Shown here: one piece after another, positions 51,971 to 61,600 of the stretch
How positions within the stretch are numbered: position 1 is the first letter of the stretch
Layout of the letters: every line of letters starts with the position of its first letter
DNA from: Bradyrhizobium sp. LTSP885
Lineage (GTDB): Bacteria; Pseudomonadota; Alphaproteobacteria; Rhizobiales; Xanthobacteraceae
Assembly (NCBI RefSeq): GCF_000938305.1
Contig: NZ_JYMT01000020.1
Span: 1 to 64,000, forward strand
Direction of reading: 5' to 3'
DNA: 64,000 nt
Notes under the pieces: model-generated
What the model was told of the DNA's origin: nothing
What the model saw: only the letters and a program-made list of their open reading frames with translations
The model's database searches: none
Program-made: the position numbers and the translations under genes

Positions 51971-52177
51971 ATGTCCAAGCTGAAGATCCGCGTCGACCAG
52001 GACAAGTGCCAGGGTCACGCCCGCTGCAAATCACTCGCCCCTGAACTGTTCGAACTCGACGACTACGGCAACGCCCATGAGATCGGCGACGGGTCCGTCC
52101 CTGATGGCCTCGAGGACAAGGCTTGGCTTGCCCAGACCAATTGTCCGGAAATCGCGATCGAGGTCACGGAAGAGTAA
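51971..52177 (+). CDS. P450-associated [3Fe-4S] ferredoxin
   Basis: 68 residues. Iron-sulfur motif CQGHARC (Cys13, His16, Cys19) plus CP at Cys58: the CxxHxxC...CP pattern, with His in place of the second Cys of [4Fe-4S] ferredoxins, is typical of the [3Fe-4S] ferredoxins that pass electrons to P450s in Rhodopseudomonas and actinobacteria. It lies 51 bp upstream of a P450 and is certainly its partner by context. No ferredoxin reductase gene is in the window. Confidence 0.95.
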   Translation: MSKLKIRVDQDKCQGHARCKSLAPELFELDDYGNAHEIGDGSVPDGLEDKAWLAQTNCPEIAIEVTEE

Positions 52178-52228
52178 CACCGTCGCATTCAGTCCACTCT
52201 TGAACGAACGAGCAGAGGAAACGACCCG

Positions 52229-53467
52229 ATGTCCGATTCCGAGTCCGCAAACTTCGTGCCCGAACACCCGGCGGTCACCGACTGGGTCAACGATTTCGAC
52301 CACACCGATCCGACCTGGACCGAAGATCCGTTTCCGATCTGGGAGGAGCTGCGCGCCGCCTCGCCCGTCGTGCACACCGAGCGCTTCCTCGGCTGCTACA
52401 TGCCGACGACCTATCAGGCGGTGAAGGAGATCGCCTACGACACCGAGCATTTCTCCTCGCGCCGCGTGATCGTGCGCGACGTCCGCCCCGACATCACCGC
52501 GAGGGCGCCGCCGATTACCTCCGATCCGCCGGAGCACAAGCCCGCCAAGCAGGTGCTGCTGCCGCCGTTCACGCCCGATGCGATGAAGAAGCTCGAACCG
52601 CGAGTGCGCGCGATCTGCAACGAGCTGATCGACGAGTTCATCGCCGATGGCCGTTGTGACGCCGCGGCGCGCTACACCAAGCACATCCCGGTGCGCGCCA
52701 TTGCCCACATGCTCGGCATCCCCGAGAAGGACGGCGACCTCTTCATCAAGTGGATCCACCAGATCCTCGAGCTCGGCATCAAGGACGACAACCAGCTGAT
52801 GAGCGGTGTGCGGGAGATGACGGGCTACTTCATGGCCCATCTCGAGCAGCGCAAGCTTGAGCCGGGCGACGACCTGATCTCGACGCTGATGCAAGCCAAG
52901 GGCCCGGACGGTCGGCCGCTCTCCGACGAACACGTGCTCGGCTCGCTGCGGCTGCTCTTGATCGCCGGCATCGACACCACCTGGAGCGCGCTTGGCTCCT
53001 CGCTCTGGCATCTCGCCAAGACACCCGCTGACCGCGAGCGGTTGCTCGCCGAGCCCGCATTGATCCCGACCGCGATCGAGGAATTCCTGCGCGCGTATTC
53101 GCCGGTGACGATGGCCCGCGAGGTGATGAAGGAGACCACCATCTCTGGCTGCCCGGTGAAATCGGGCAACATGGTGCTGCTGTCATTCCCGGCGGCCAAC
53201 CGCGATCCCGCCATGTTCCCCGACGCCGACAAGGTGGTGATCGACCGCAAGGAGAACCGCCACGCCGCCTTCGGCCTCGGCATCCATCGCTGCGTCGGCT
53301 CCAATCTGGCGCGGATGGAGATGACGGTCGCAATCGAGGAATGGCTGAAGCGGATCCCGGATTTCCGACTCGACCCGGCCAGCAAGGTGACCTGGTCGGA
53401 AGGCACGGTGCGCGGCCCGCGTCAACTGCCAATGCTCTTTGGCAAGAACACCTCCAAGAACGCCTGA
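52229..53467 (+). CDS. Cytochrome P450
   Basis: 412-residue bacterial class I P450. The heme Cys355 sits in AFGLGIHRCVGSNLARME, the I-helix is LLLIAGIDTTWSALGSSLWH, the K-helix ExxR lies in EFLRAYSPVTMAREV with FLRAYSP, and the Glu-Arg-Arg region before the heme loop is present. It hydroxylates a small organic substrate with O2 and electrons from the adjacent [3Fe-4S] ferredoxin. Substrate unknown; bacterial P450s beside TetR and MFS genes often act on terpenoids, aromatics or xenobiotics. Confidence 0.96.
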   Translation: MSDSESANFVPEHPAVTDWVNDFDHTDPTWTEDPFPIWEELRAASPVVHTERFLGCYMPTTYQAVKEIAYDTEHFSSRRVIVRDVRPDITARAPPITSDPPEHKPAKQVLLPPFTPDAMKKLEPRVRAICNELIDEFIADGRCDAAARYTKHIPVRAIAHMLGIPEKDGDLFIKWIHQILELGIKDDNQLMSGVREMTGYFMAHLEQRKLEPGDDLISTLMQAKGPDGRPLSDEHVLGSLRLLLIAGIDTTWSALGSSLWHLAKTPADRERLLAEPALIPTAIEEFLRAYSPVTMAREVMKETTISGCPVKSGNMVLLSFPAANRDPAMFPDADKVVIDRKENRHAAFGLGIHRCVGSNLARMEMTVAIEEWLKRIPDFRLDPASKVTWSEGTVRGPRQLPMLFGKNTSKNA

Positions 53468-53551
53468 CGAGCCGGAGAGCAGTTCCATCGCGCCACCCAA
53501 ATGAGGTAGCTTGGCCCCGGAATCAAACAAAAGAGTCCGGGAGGCCACGCT

Positions 53552-54874
53552 ATGACCGATCAAACCGCTCAGCCCGCGAGCAATCATCTCGACATCCACG
53601 ACGTCGAGCGGCGGGTGAAGGCGATCTTCATCGGATCGGTCGGCAATCTCGTCGAGTGGTATGATTTCTACGCCTATACGGCGTTTGCGCTGTATTTCGC
53701 GCCGGCGTTCTTTCCGAACAGCGATCCGGTGGTGCAGCAGCTCAATGTCGCGGTGCTGTTCGCGGCGACCTTCCTGATGCGCCCGCTGGGCGGCTGGCTG
53801 TTCGGTTACATCGCCGACCGCTATGGCCGCCGCCTGTCGCTGACGCTCTCGGTGGTCTGCATGTGCTTCGGCTCGCTGATCATTGCGGCGACGCCGACCT
53901 ACGCCACGATCGGCATTGCCGCCCCCGTGATCCTGGCGCTGGCCCGCATCATCGAGGGCCTGAGCCTCGGCGGCGAATATGGCGCAAGCGCCACCTATCT
54001 CAGCGAGGTCGCCGACCCGAACCATCGCGGCTTCTATTCCAGCTTCCAATACGTCACGCTGATCGGCGGCCAGCTCACCGCGATCATCGTGCTGTTGCTG
54101 CTGCAAAAGGTCTTCCTGACGCCGGACGAGCTGAGGGCCTGGGGCTGGCGGATTCCGTTCGTGATCGGCGCTTTCCTTGCGATCTTCGCCGCGGTGATGC
54201 GGCGCGGCCTGCACGAGACCGAGGCCTTCATCGAAGCCAAGAAGGTCTCCAAGCCGACCGGTTCGATCCGCGGCCTCCTAAACTACCCCCGCGAATTGCT
54301 GCTGGTGGTCGGCCTCACCGCCGGCGGCACCGCGGCGTTCTATACATTCACCACCTACATGCAGACCTTCGTCAAGCTCTCGGTGGGCTTGACCGAGGAT
54401 CAGACCACCTTCGTGATCTTCGGCTCGCTGATCTTCGCGACCATCCTGCAGCCGATCTATGGCGCGCTTTCCGACCGCATCGGCCGCAAGCCACTTCTGA
54501 TCTTCTTCGGCGTGGCCGGAACGCTGGCGACAATCCCGATCCTGACCGTATTGAAAGAGACCAAGTCGCCCTTCATCGCGTTCCTCTTGATCTGCGCCGC
54601 CTGGATCTTCGTCGCCGGCTACACCTCGATCAACGCGATCGTGAAGGCCGAGCTGTTCCCGACCAATGTCCGCGCGCTCGGAGTCGGCCTACCATACGCC
54701 ATCACTGTCTCGGTGTTCGGCGGCACCGCGCCCGCGGTTGCGCTCTACTTCAAGAGCATCGGGCATGAGGACTGGTTCTACTACTACCTCAGCGGCATGA
54801 TCTTCCTGTCGCTGCTGATTTACACGACCATGCGCGATACCAAGAACGAATCGGCGATGCATCGCCACGAGTGA
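53552..54874 (+). CDS. MFS transporter, metabolite:H+ symporter (MHS) family
   Basis: 440 residues, twelve predicted membrane segments. The MHS hallmarks are IGSVGNLVEWYDFYAYTAFA at the start of TM1, RPLGGWLFGYIADRYGRR (loop 2-3) and LARIIEGLSLGGEYGASATY; the second half has PIYGALSDRIGRKPLLIFFG. MHS proteins import organic acids such as alpha-ketoglutarate or citrate. Lies 84 bp after the P450 gene, same strand, so it may import or export the P450 substrate; only inference. AGTCCGGGAGGCCACGCT before the ATG is the ribosome site. Confidence 0.94.
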   Translation: MTDQTAQPASNHLDIHDVERRVKAIFIGSVGNLVEWYDFYAYTAFALYFAPAFFPNSDPVVQQLNVAVLFAATFLMRPLGGWLFGYIADRYGRRLSLTLSVVCMCFGSLIIAATPTYATIGIAAPVILALARIIEGLSLGGEYGASATYLSEVADPNHRGFYSSFQYVTLIGGQLTAIIVLLLLQKVFLTPDELRAWGWRIPFVIGAFLAIFAAVMRRGLHETEAFIEAKKVSKPTGSIRGLLNYPRELLLVVGLTAGGTAAFYTFTTYMQTFVKLSVGLTEDQTTFVIFGSLIFATILQPIYGALSDRIGRKPLLIFFGVAGTLATIPILTVLKETKSPFIAFLLICAAWIFVAGYTSINAIVKAELFPTNVRALGVGLPYAITVSVFGGTAPAVALYFKSIGHEDWFYYYLSGMIFLSLLIYTTMRDTKNESAMHRHE

Positions 54875-54881
54875 TACCGCC

Positions 54882-55520
54882 ATGACCGACGACGACCAAC
54901 CGCCGACCGAGAGCAAGCTGACGCGCAGCAAGCAGCGCTGGGCGCGCGAAGGCAAGTTCCTCACCGGCAAGATCAGCCGGCCCGAGGAGCAGCGCCTGCC
55001 GCCCGGTCAGCATCTGACGCGGGATTGGCCGGTCCTCGACCTTGGGCTGCTGCCCAATATCTCCCAGGCGCGCTGGCGTCTCGACGTCTACGGCGCGGTC
55101 GCGTATCCGATCTTCTGGACGTTCGAGCAGTTCGTGGCGCAACCGCAGACGCAGTTCGTCTCCGACATTCATTGTGTCACGACCTGGTCGCGCTACGACA
55201 ATCAGTGGGAGGGCCTCGCAACCCGCGACCTGCTCGCCGCCTGCCAGCCACGCGAGGACGCAAGCTTCGTCGTACTGCATTCGCATGACGGCTATACGAC
55301 GAACCTGCCGTTGGAGGATTTCGCCGCCGAGGACGCGCTGCTCGCCCATAGCTGGTCGGGCCAACCGCTGGAGCAGGAGCATGGCGGGCCGGTGCGGCTC
55401 GTGGTGCCGCATCTGTACTTCTGGAAGAGCGCCAAATGGCTGCAGCGCATCGAATTTCTGGCCGAGGACGCGCCCGGCTATTGGGAGGTGCGCGGCTATC
55501 ACAATCGCGGTGACCCCTAG
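54882..55520 (+). CDS. Sulfite-oxidase-like molybdopterin oxidoreductase
   Basis: 212 residues, single Moco-binding domain without signal peptide. DIHCVTTWSRYDNQWEG provides the Cys ligand of molybdenum, and HGGPVRLVVPHLYFWKSAKW is the family C-terminal motif. It is shorter than SorA and lacks the heme or dimerisation domains, like cytoplasmic YuiH-type proteins. Starts 7 bp after the MFS gene, so co-transcribed. Reaction unknown. Confidence 0.9.
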   Translation: MTDDDQPPTESKLTRSKQRWAREGKFLTGKISRPEEQRLPPGQHLTRDWPVLDLGLLPNISQARWRLDVYGAVAYPIFWTFEQFVAQPQTQFVSDIHCVTTWSRYDNQWEGLATRDLLAACQPREDASFVVLHSHDGYTTNLPLEDFAAEDALLAHSWSGQPLEQEHGGPVRLVVPHLYFWKSAKWLQRIEFLAEDAPGYWEVRGYHNRGDP

Positions 55521-55562
55521 GCCGAACAGCGCTATTCTGGCGACTGACAACCAATAACGACG

Positions 55563-56798
55563 ATGGAGCCCGCCGTGCCGCATGAACGCTTTCAATTCAC
55601 GGGTACGGGCGGCCATCAGCTTGCCGCCGCGCTCGATACGCCCGATGGCCCGGTCAAGGCCTACGCGCTGTTCGCGCACTGCTTCACCTGCGGCAAGGAC
55701 GTTCTGGCGGCAAAGCGTATCGCGGTGGCGCTCGCGGCCAAGGGCATCGCGACGTTGCGGTTTGATTTCACCGGCCTCGGCTCCAGCGAGGGCGATTTCG
55801 CCAATTCGACCTTCTCGTCGAACGTCGCCGATCTCGTCCGCGCCGCGGATCATCTGCGCGAGACGCGGCAGGCGCCCGCGATCCTGATCGGCCACAGCCT
55901 CGGCGGCGCCGCGATCCTCGCGGCCGCCGGGAAGATCCCCGAGGCGAAGGCGGTCGTCACCGTCTCCGCGCCGTCCGATCCCGCCCATGTCACGCATCTG
56001 TTCAAGGACAAGGTCGACGACATCCGCGCGCAGGGTGAGGTGGAGGTGTCGCTCGCCGGCCGTCCGTTCCGCATCAAGCGCGAACTGCTCGACGATGTCG
56101 CCGAGCAGAATCTGACGGCGCAGGTGACCAAGCTGCACAAGGCCCTGCTGGTCATGCATTCGCCGACCGACGATACCGTCGGCATCGACAACGCCACGCA
56201 TATCTTCGTCGCGGCCAAACATCCCAAGAGCTTCGTCTCGCTTGCGGGCGCCGATCACCTGCTGAGCGGCAAAGAGGATGCGGCCTATGTCGCCGACGTG
56301 ATCGGCGCCTGGGTCGAGCGCTATGTCGATCTCGCGGCACCGCAGCCAGTGGCAAACACAAGCGCCGCGCCGCGCAACGTCGTGGTGCAGGAGACCCGTA
56401 ACAGCAAATTGCAGCAGATCGTCACGTCAGGCCCACATCACCTGCTCGCCGACGAACCAGTCTCGGTCGGCGGCCAGGATAGCGGCCCCGGTCCTTACGA
56501 TTTCCTGCTGACCGCGCTCGGCGCCTGCACCTCGATGACGATGCGGATGTATGCCGACCGCAAATCACTGCCGGTCGAGCGCATCACCGTGACGCTTCAG
56601 CACAACAAGATCTATGCGAAGGATTGCGAGGAGTGCGAGACGCGGGAGGGCATGCTGGACCAGATCGACCGCGTCATCAAAATCGAGGGTGCGCTCGACG
56701 CCGATCAGCGCAAGCGGCTGATGGAAATCGCCGACAAATGCCCCGTGCACAAGACGCTGACGTCGGAGGTGCGGATCGTGACCAAGGCGGCGGAGTAA
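55563..56798 (+). CDS. Bifunctional alpha/beta hydrolase-OsmC family protein
   Basis: 411-residue fusion. Residues 1-260 are an alpha/beta hydrolase (RFDFTGLGSSEGDF and the nucleophile elbow ILIGHSLGGAA; HSPTDDTVGIDNATHIFVAA supplies the acid). Residues 270-411 are an OsmC/Ohr-like domain with the redox Cys pair: GACTSMTMR and the second in ADKCPVHKTL. OsmC/Ohr proteins reduce organic peroxides with Cys. This architecture is recurrent in proteobacteria. Lies 42 bp after the sulfite-oxidase-like gene. Confidence 0.93.
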   Translation: MEPAVPHERFQFTGTGGHQLAAALDTPDGPVKAYALFAHCFTCGKDVLAAKRIAVALAAKGIATLRFDFTGLGSSEGDFANSTFSSNVADLVRAADHLRETRQAPAILIGHSLGGAAILAAAGKIPEAKAVVTVSAPSDPAHVTHLFKDKVDDIRAQGEVEVSLAGRPFRIKRELLDDVAEQNLTAQVTKLHKALLVMHSPTDDTVGIDNATHIFVAAKHPKSFVSLAGADHLLSGKEDAAYVADVIGAWVERYVDLAAPQPVANTSAAPRNVVVQETRNSKLQQIVTSGPHHLLADEPVSVGGQDSGPGPYDFLLTALGACTSMTMRMYADRKSLPVERITVTLQHNKIYAKDCEECETREGMLDQIDRVIKIEGALDADQRKRLMEIADKCPVHKTLTSEVRIVTKAAE

Positions 56799-56951
56799 AC
56801 GGCCGCCGCTGGCGCGCGCTGCCAAAATATCGAAAACAACCCCATGCAAAGTAGCTGGCGGCTGCCGGCGTTCGATCAGGCAACTTGACACGCCGGGCAA
56901 CTCAGGGGTATTCTTCCAATATTCCGAAATCGTGTACCCGACTCGCCCGCA

Positions 56952-57077
56952 CTAGGGCGTGGACTCAAAGATGCCGTTCAGGACGCGCCGGTCGTCAACA
57001 CGGGGAATGCCACGCGGCTTGTTAGGCAGAAACGACCGGATGGCAGCCCATTCAAAGTCCGTGAGTTCATACCGCAT
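56952..57077 (-). pseudogene. IS5-family transposase N-terminal remnant
   Basis: MRYELTDFEWAAIRSFLPNK, then PRGIPRVDDRRVLNGIF, is the conserved N-terminus of IS5-type transposases. The similarity stops after NGIF near 56966, where a normal gene would continue with WVLRSG and the catalytic domain; instead the frame ends ESTP and stop. So only about 37 codons remain. The GGGGCCTCGAATC leader is intact upstream. The element is truncated and inactive. Confidence 0.85.
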
Positions 57078-57344
57078 GATTCGAGGCCCCGGTTTGGACG
57101 CTTGAATCACGTCCAACCCGATGCCTTCAACCGGCAAAACCGGAGGACTGGTACTTCCGAGATTATCCCGTAAGCGGACATAATCCCGGACATGCCAAAA
57201 TCGACGCGACCGACCCAAAGCAGACTTCGAACCTCTAAAAATCAAAGCTTGTGGGGTTTGTGAATTCGGCGCGTCAGGTGCTGTCGTCATCGGGCGAAGC
57301 CCGTTTTCTGAAAAACGGTATGCTTTGAAATCACCTGCACGCCG
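57078..57344. other. Intergenic, AT-richer region, no gene recognised
   Basis: Contains the former upstream part of the IS5 remnant and, at 57170-57176, GTAAGCG, which is how IS66-type ends begin; the rest of such an element is missing. The open frame that continues through it on the minus strand has no protein-like features. Confidence 0.5.
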
Positions 57345-57602
57345 TCAACGAATGTTGAGCTCTTTTTGCCGTTTAGCGGCGCGCCATACTAAATAAAAAA
57401 TACGCAGTCCGACCAGGAAGCCAGTAGAGACCAATATTGCAAAAAAAACATCTCCAGGCGACTTTGAGTCGTTCCAACTCCCGATCGTGAAGAAAAGGAA
57501 GAAAGGCGCGGTCATTGAGTTAATAATGATCACCCGTTTCAAGAATGATTTTGATTTGGTCCGTGCCGTGCGTTCGACATACCCCTTTTCAAACCCCAAC
57601 AT
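57345..57602 (-). CDS. Small membrane protein, unknown function
   Basis: 85 residues with two hydrophobic segments, SMTAPFFLFFTIGSW (about 29-43) and VFFAILVSTGFLVGLRIFYL (about 52-71), basic flanks and a KRQKELNIR tail. Its base composition is much lower in GC than the flanks, suggesting acquired DNA. No known domain recognised. Start at 57602 uncertain. Confidence 0.5.
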   Translation of the reverse strand: MLGFEKGYVERTARTKSKSFLKRVIIINSMTAPFFLFFTIGSWNDSKSPGDVFFAILVSTGFLVGLRIFYLVWRAAKRQKELNIR

Positions 57603-58056
57603 TACATCACTCCGACGCGGCTCGGTTAAGCCGCGAGAAGGGCTTGCTGCTCCCGCAGGTAGCGTAACGATCTAAGATTACGATCCGCCGAAAGCGCTAT
57701 GTTGAAGTTGCATGGTATCGTTTACGAGTAGTTAGAGGATCGATTAGTCCGTGGCTCCTACAAAATGTCGGTTTTAGATGCTCGACCGCTATTGGCAATT
57801 TGAGACATGCCCGGCCGGTCCGACGATGTCCGTTCCTCGGGGTAGACCGGAAGCTACCGACACAGGGTCAAAGCGACGCGATTGACCCAGAGCGGAAGTC
57901 ACATCGCTTCAATCCAAAATTGAGCATTCGGCGCGTTATTGGTTGACGCAATTAGCCCATACAACCTAGCGACAGTGGGCGACGAGGCGCGAGTATGACT
58001 GAACCCAATATGACAATGCGATAGACATTTTGGGGCCATCGATCTGAAAGGCGGCA
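57603..58056. other. Gene-poor 454-bp spacer with a degenerate repeat
   Basis: No gene recognised. 57780-57905 carries a degenerate copy of the TGTCCG-type repeat (GACATGCC ... GATGTCCGTTCC ... GACCGGAAG ... TTGACCCAGAGCGGAAGTCA), related to 58399-58505 and 63905-64000. A short GCGGCT/AGCCGC stem is at 57616-57633. The remaining part is AT-richer and has no clear motif. Confidence 0.55.
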
Positions 58057-58326
58057 ATGAGCGTGGCGTGGATTGTAGTCATAGCTTTTATTGCATTTAT
58101 TGCATTGTACTTCTGGAGTGGGAAGCGAGCACGCGAAAAGAGCGCTGAGCGTGTGGCCTCGGGACAGTTGCAATCACCCCTTCACAAGGCAGCGTACGCA
58201 TTGGAACTCGTCCTTTTGAGTTTTCTTATGTGCGGCGGGAACGTCGATGAGAACCATACCGCAATAGTAGTCTTCATTTTTATCGTTTTTCCGCTAATCA
58301 TTGTCGCGTTACGTCTGCTGAGCTGA
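58057..58326 (+). CDS. Small membrane protein, unknown function
   Basis: 89 residues. N-terminal TM (WIVVIAFIAFIALYFW), a basic loop with KRAREKSAER, LELVLLSFLMCGG and a C-terminal TM (AIVVFIFIVFPLIIVALRLL). Ribosome site AAAGGCGGCA precedes the ATG. Lies in the AT-richer island between an IS remnant and the signalling operon. No family recognised; may be a real gene because of the ribosome site and coherent membrane topology. Confidence 0.55.
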   Translation: MSVAWIVVIAFIAFIALYFWSGKRAREKSAERVASGQLQSPLHKAAYALELVLLSFLMCGGNVDENHTAIVVFIFIVFPLIIVALRLLS

Positions 58327-58398
58327 ACTTTAAAATGGCACTACCCATACGTCTAGCTGGCTGACGCCGAGCGTAGTCGTGGTAGGGGACATCGGCCT

Positions 58399-58505
58399 TT
58401 GGCCCTTCTGAGACATGCCTAACGGCCGTAACGATGTCCGCTTCCGAGCAAAGACCGGACGTGCCTGCCCGCCGGTGCGAGGTCTCAGTTTGACCCTTGA
58501 CGGAC
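58399..58505. repeat. Degenerate TGTCCG-type repeat
   Basis: TTGGCCCTTCTGAGACATGC ... GATGTCCGCTTCCGAG ... GACCGGACGTGC ... TTTGACCC, related to 57780-57905 and 63905-64000. Lies between the small membrane protein gene and the signalling operon. Confidence 0.55.
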
Positions 58506-58625
58506 ATTTCGATCGATTTTGAGCCCAACCACCCTTGGCTGAGGTCGGGCCGTCATGCTTTGATGTATCAGGAGCGAAATCGAGGTGGCGCCCAGCGTCC
58601 CGCCTGATAATTTGGAATATTCATT

Positions 58626-61600
58626 GTGACGGATAACGTTGCCGGCGATCCCCAGCAGGTCATTGCTGATCTCCAGCGCAGGCTTGATGCGTCGATTGCG
58701 CAGCAAACCGCTACCGCTGACGTGCTCAAGATCATCAGCCGCTCGACTTTCGATCTCCAAATTGTTCTCGAAACGCTGATAAAGTCCGCAGTGGGGATAA
58801 GTGGTGCCAATCGGGGCTCGATCTTCCTTCGCGAAGGCGACCTCTTCCCGCTGAAGGCGGCGTCCAGCACCACACCCGAATTCCTGCAATATTGGGCGGC
58901 TAATCCGCCGAGAGCGGGCCGTGGTTCGGCGACCTCACGCGTCATCGGATCGGGAAAGGTCGAAGTTATTCCTGACGTTCTCGAGGACCCGGACATGGAG
59001 ATGCCGGCCGGTTCCCTGATCAGAATTCGCGCGACGCTGGGCGTGCCAATGCTAAGGAACGACAAGGTCGAAGGCGTGCTGGTGCTGACGCGTCCCGAGC
59101 CCGGGCCCTTCACCAAAAGCCAGATCGATCTGGTAGAAACCTTTGCCGACCAGGCAATGATTGCCATCGAAAACGCTCGGCTGTTCAACGAGACGCAGGA
59201 GGCATTGGAACGGCAGACCGCGACGTCAGATATCCTCAAGATGATCGCAAGCTCGCCCTCCGACGTGCAACCGGTCTTCGAATCGATCGTGAAGAGCGCG
59301 GCAACGCTGTTCGCACCATGCTCGGCGACGATTACAACGCTGAAAGACGGCCAACTTCACTGGAATGCGAGCGCTGAGCTGGTCGCAACCTTCGACCACG
59401 ACCGTGCCAGCGCCATGTATCCCATTCCGTTCGATGCGGAGCGCTCGCCGTCGGCGCGCGCCCTTGTGACGCGACGAATCGTTGAAATTCCGGATATCAC
59501 GGATCCTGAAACGCCCGACTTCACCAAACGGATCGGCATCGCGGGCGGTTTCCGATCGATCACCTTCGTGCCGCTCATCAGTCAAGCGAGCGGCATCGGC
59601 ACGATCATCCTCACCCACCCGGAGGCGGGCTTCAGACTCTCGGAAAGGCAGCTCGAACTGCTGCAGACCTTCGCCGACCAGGCCGTGATCGCGATCGAGA
59701 ACGCTCGCCTGTTCGACGAGGTACAGACGAAGACGGCCGGCTTGCAAGAGTCCCTACGGCATCAGACCGCGACGTCCGAGGTGCTCACGGTCATCAGCCG
59801 CTCGCCCGGTGAACTCAATCCCGTGTTCCAAACGATCTTGGCCAACGCGACCAATATCTGTGATGCCCAATTCGGTCTGTTAGTCCTCTATGAAGACGGC
59901 GGCTTCCGTTGCGCCTCCATGTTCAATCTGCCACCGGCGTTCGCGGAAACCTTTTCGCGCAATCCTGTCATCTACCCGCCGCCCATTGATCCGTTAGGAC
60001 GGCTGATTGCGACCCAGCAACTCGTTCACGTCGTCGACGTTAAAGAGGAGCCGGCCTACCTTACCAACTTCCCTCCGATTGTGGAGTTGGTCGAGTTGGG
60101 CGGTGCTCGCACGCTGCTGCTCGTACCGATGTTGAGAGAAAAAAGCCTTGTCGGCGTGATCGCTATCTTCCGGCAGACCGTTCACGCCTTCTCCGATAAG
60201 CAGATTGATCTGGTGACAAGCTTCGGCAGCCAGGCCGTGATCGCCATCGAGAATGCCCGCCTGCTCAACGAATTGCGCGAGCGCACCGACGATCTCAGTG
60301 AATCCCTGCAGCATCAGACTGCGACTTCCGAGGTGTTGCAGGTCATCAGCCGCTCGCCCGGTGAACTGGATCCGGTGTTCCATACCATCCTGGCCAGCGC
60401 GACCACGATCTGTGACGCCCAATTCGGCAATTTGTTTCTTTGTGAAGATAAAGGCTTTCGTTGCGCTTCGGTGTTCAACCTGCCGCCGGCCTTTGCGGAA
60501 TCCTTTTCCCGCCATCCCGTCATCTTCCCGCCGCCGACCGACCCTCTGGGCCGGGTCGTTCTGACCCGGCGGATCGTCCAGGTCCCGGATGTCAGGCGAG
60601 AGCCGGACTACCTGGCGGGCTTCCCGCCGATCGTAGAACTGGCTGAACTCGGCGGTGCCCGGACCGTTCTGCTGGTGCCGATGTTGAAGGAGGACCGCCT
60701 TGCTGGTGTGATTGCGATTTTCCGGCAGACCGTTCACCCGTTTTCCGACAAGCAGATTGATCTGGTGACGAGCTTCGCCAGTCAGGCGGTGATCGCCATC
60801 GAGAACGCCCGCCTGCTCAACGAATTGCGTGAGCGCACCGACGATCTCAGTGAATCGCTGCAGCAGCAGACCGCGACCGCCGACGTGCTGAAAGTCATCA
60901 GCCGCTCAGCGTTCGACCTGAAATCGGTGCTCACCACACTGACCGATTCCGCGAAATCGCTGTGCGGCGCATCGCTCGGAATCATATGCCTGCGCGAAGG
61001 CGAGGTGATGCGGCTGCAGGCCGAATCGGGCTGCACGCCGGCCTTTGTCGATTTCATGCAGGCCAACCCGATCAGGCCGGGTCGTGAAACGATCACCGGC
61101 CGGGTCTTCATGGACGGCAAGCCGGTTCACGTCGCCGATGTGCAACTCGATCCCGAATATAATTTTGGTCAGGCTCCAACGATCGGCGCCTACCGGGCGG
61201 TGCTCGCGGTGCCGCTGATGCGCGACGGCGCGGTCGAAGGCGTGCTGTTGCTTGGAAGACCGGAGCCCGGACCGTTCAGCCAGCGCCAGATTGACCTCGT
61301 ACAGACCTTTGCCGACCAGGCTGTCATTGCCATCGAGAACGTGCGTTTGTTCGAACAAGTACAGGCGCGCACCAAGGAGCTCTCGCTCTCGCTCGAAGAC
61401 CTGCGCACCGCGCAGGATCGCCTGGTGCAGACCGAGAAGCTGGCTTCGCTAGGCCAGCTCACCGCCGGCATCGCCCACGAGATCAAGAATCCGCTCAACT
61501 TCGTCAACAATTTCTCGGCGCTCTCGACCGAGTTGATCGACGAGTTGAACGATTTGCTCAAGGCGGCCGCGCTCGACGGCAAGGTGCGGGAGGAGGTCGA

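Noticed and set aside
54789..56258. 489-codon minus-strand open frame over three plus-strand genes
   Set aside because: Spans several real genes and intergenic gaps without any recognised motif.
57165..57190. IS66-type end GTAAGCG
   Set aside because: Only seven bases match, and no further IS66 sequence is present; noted in the gap entry only.
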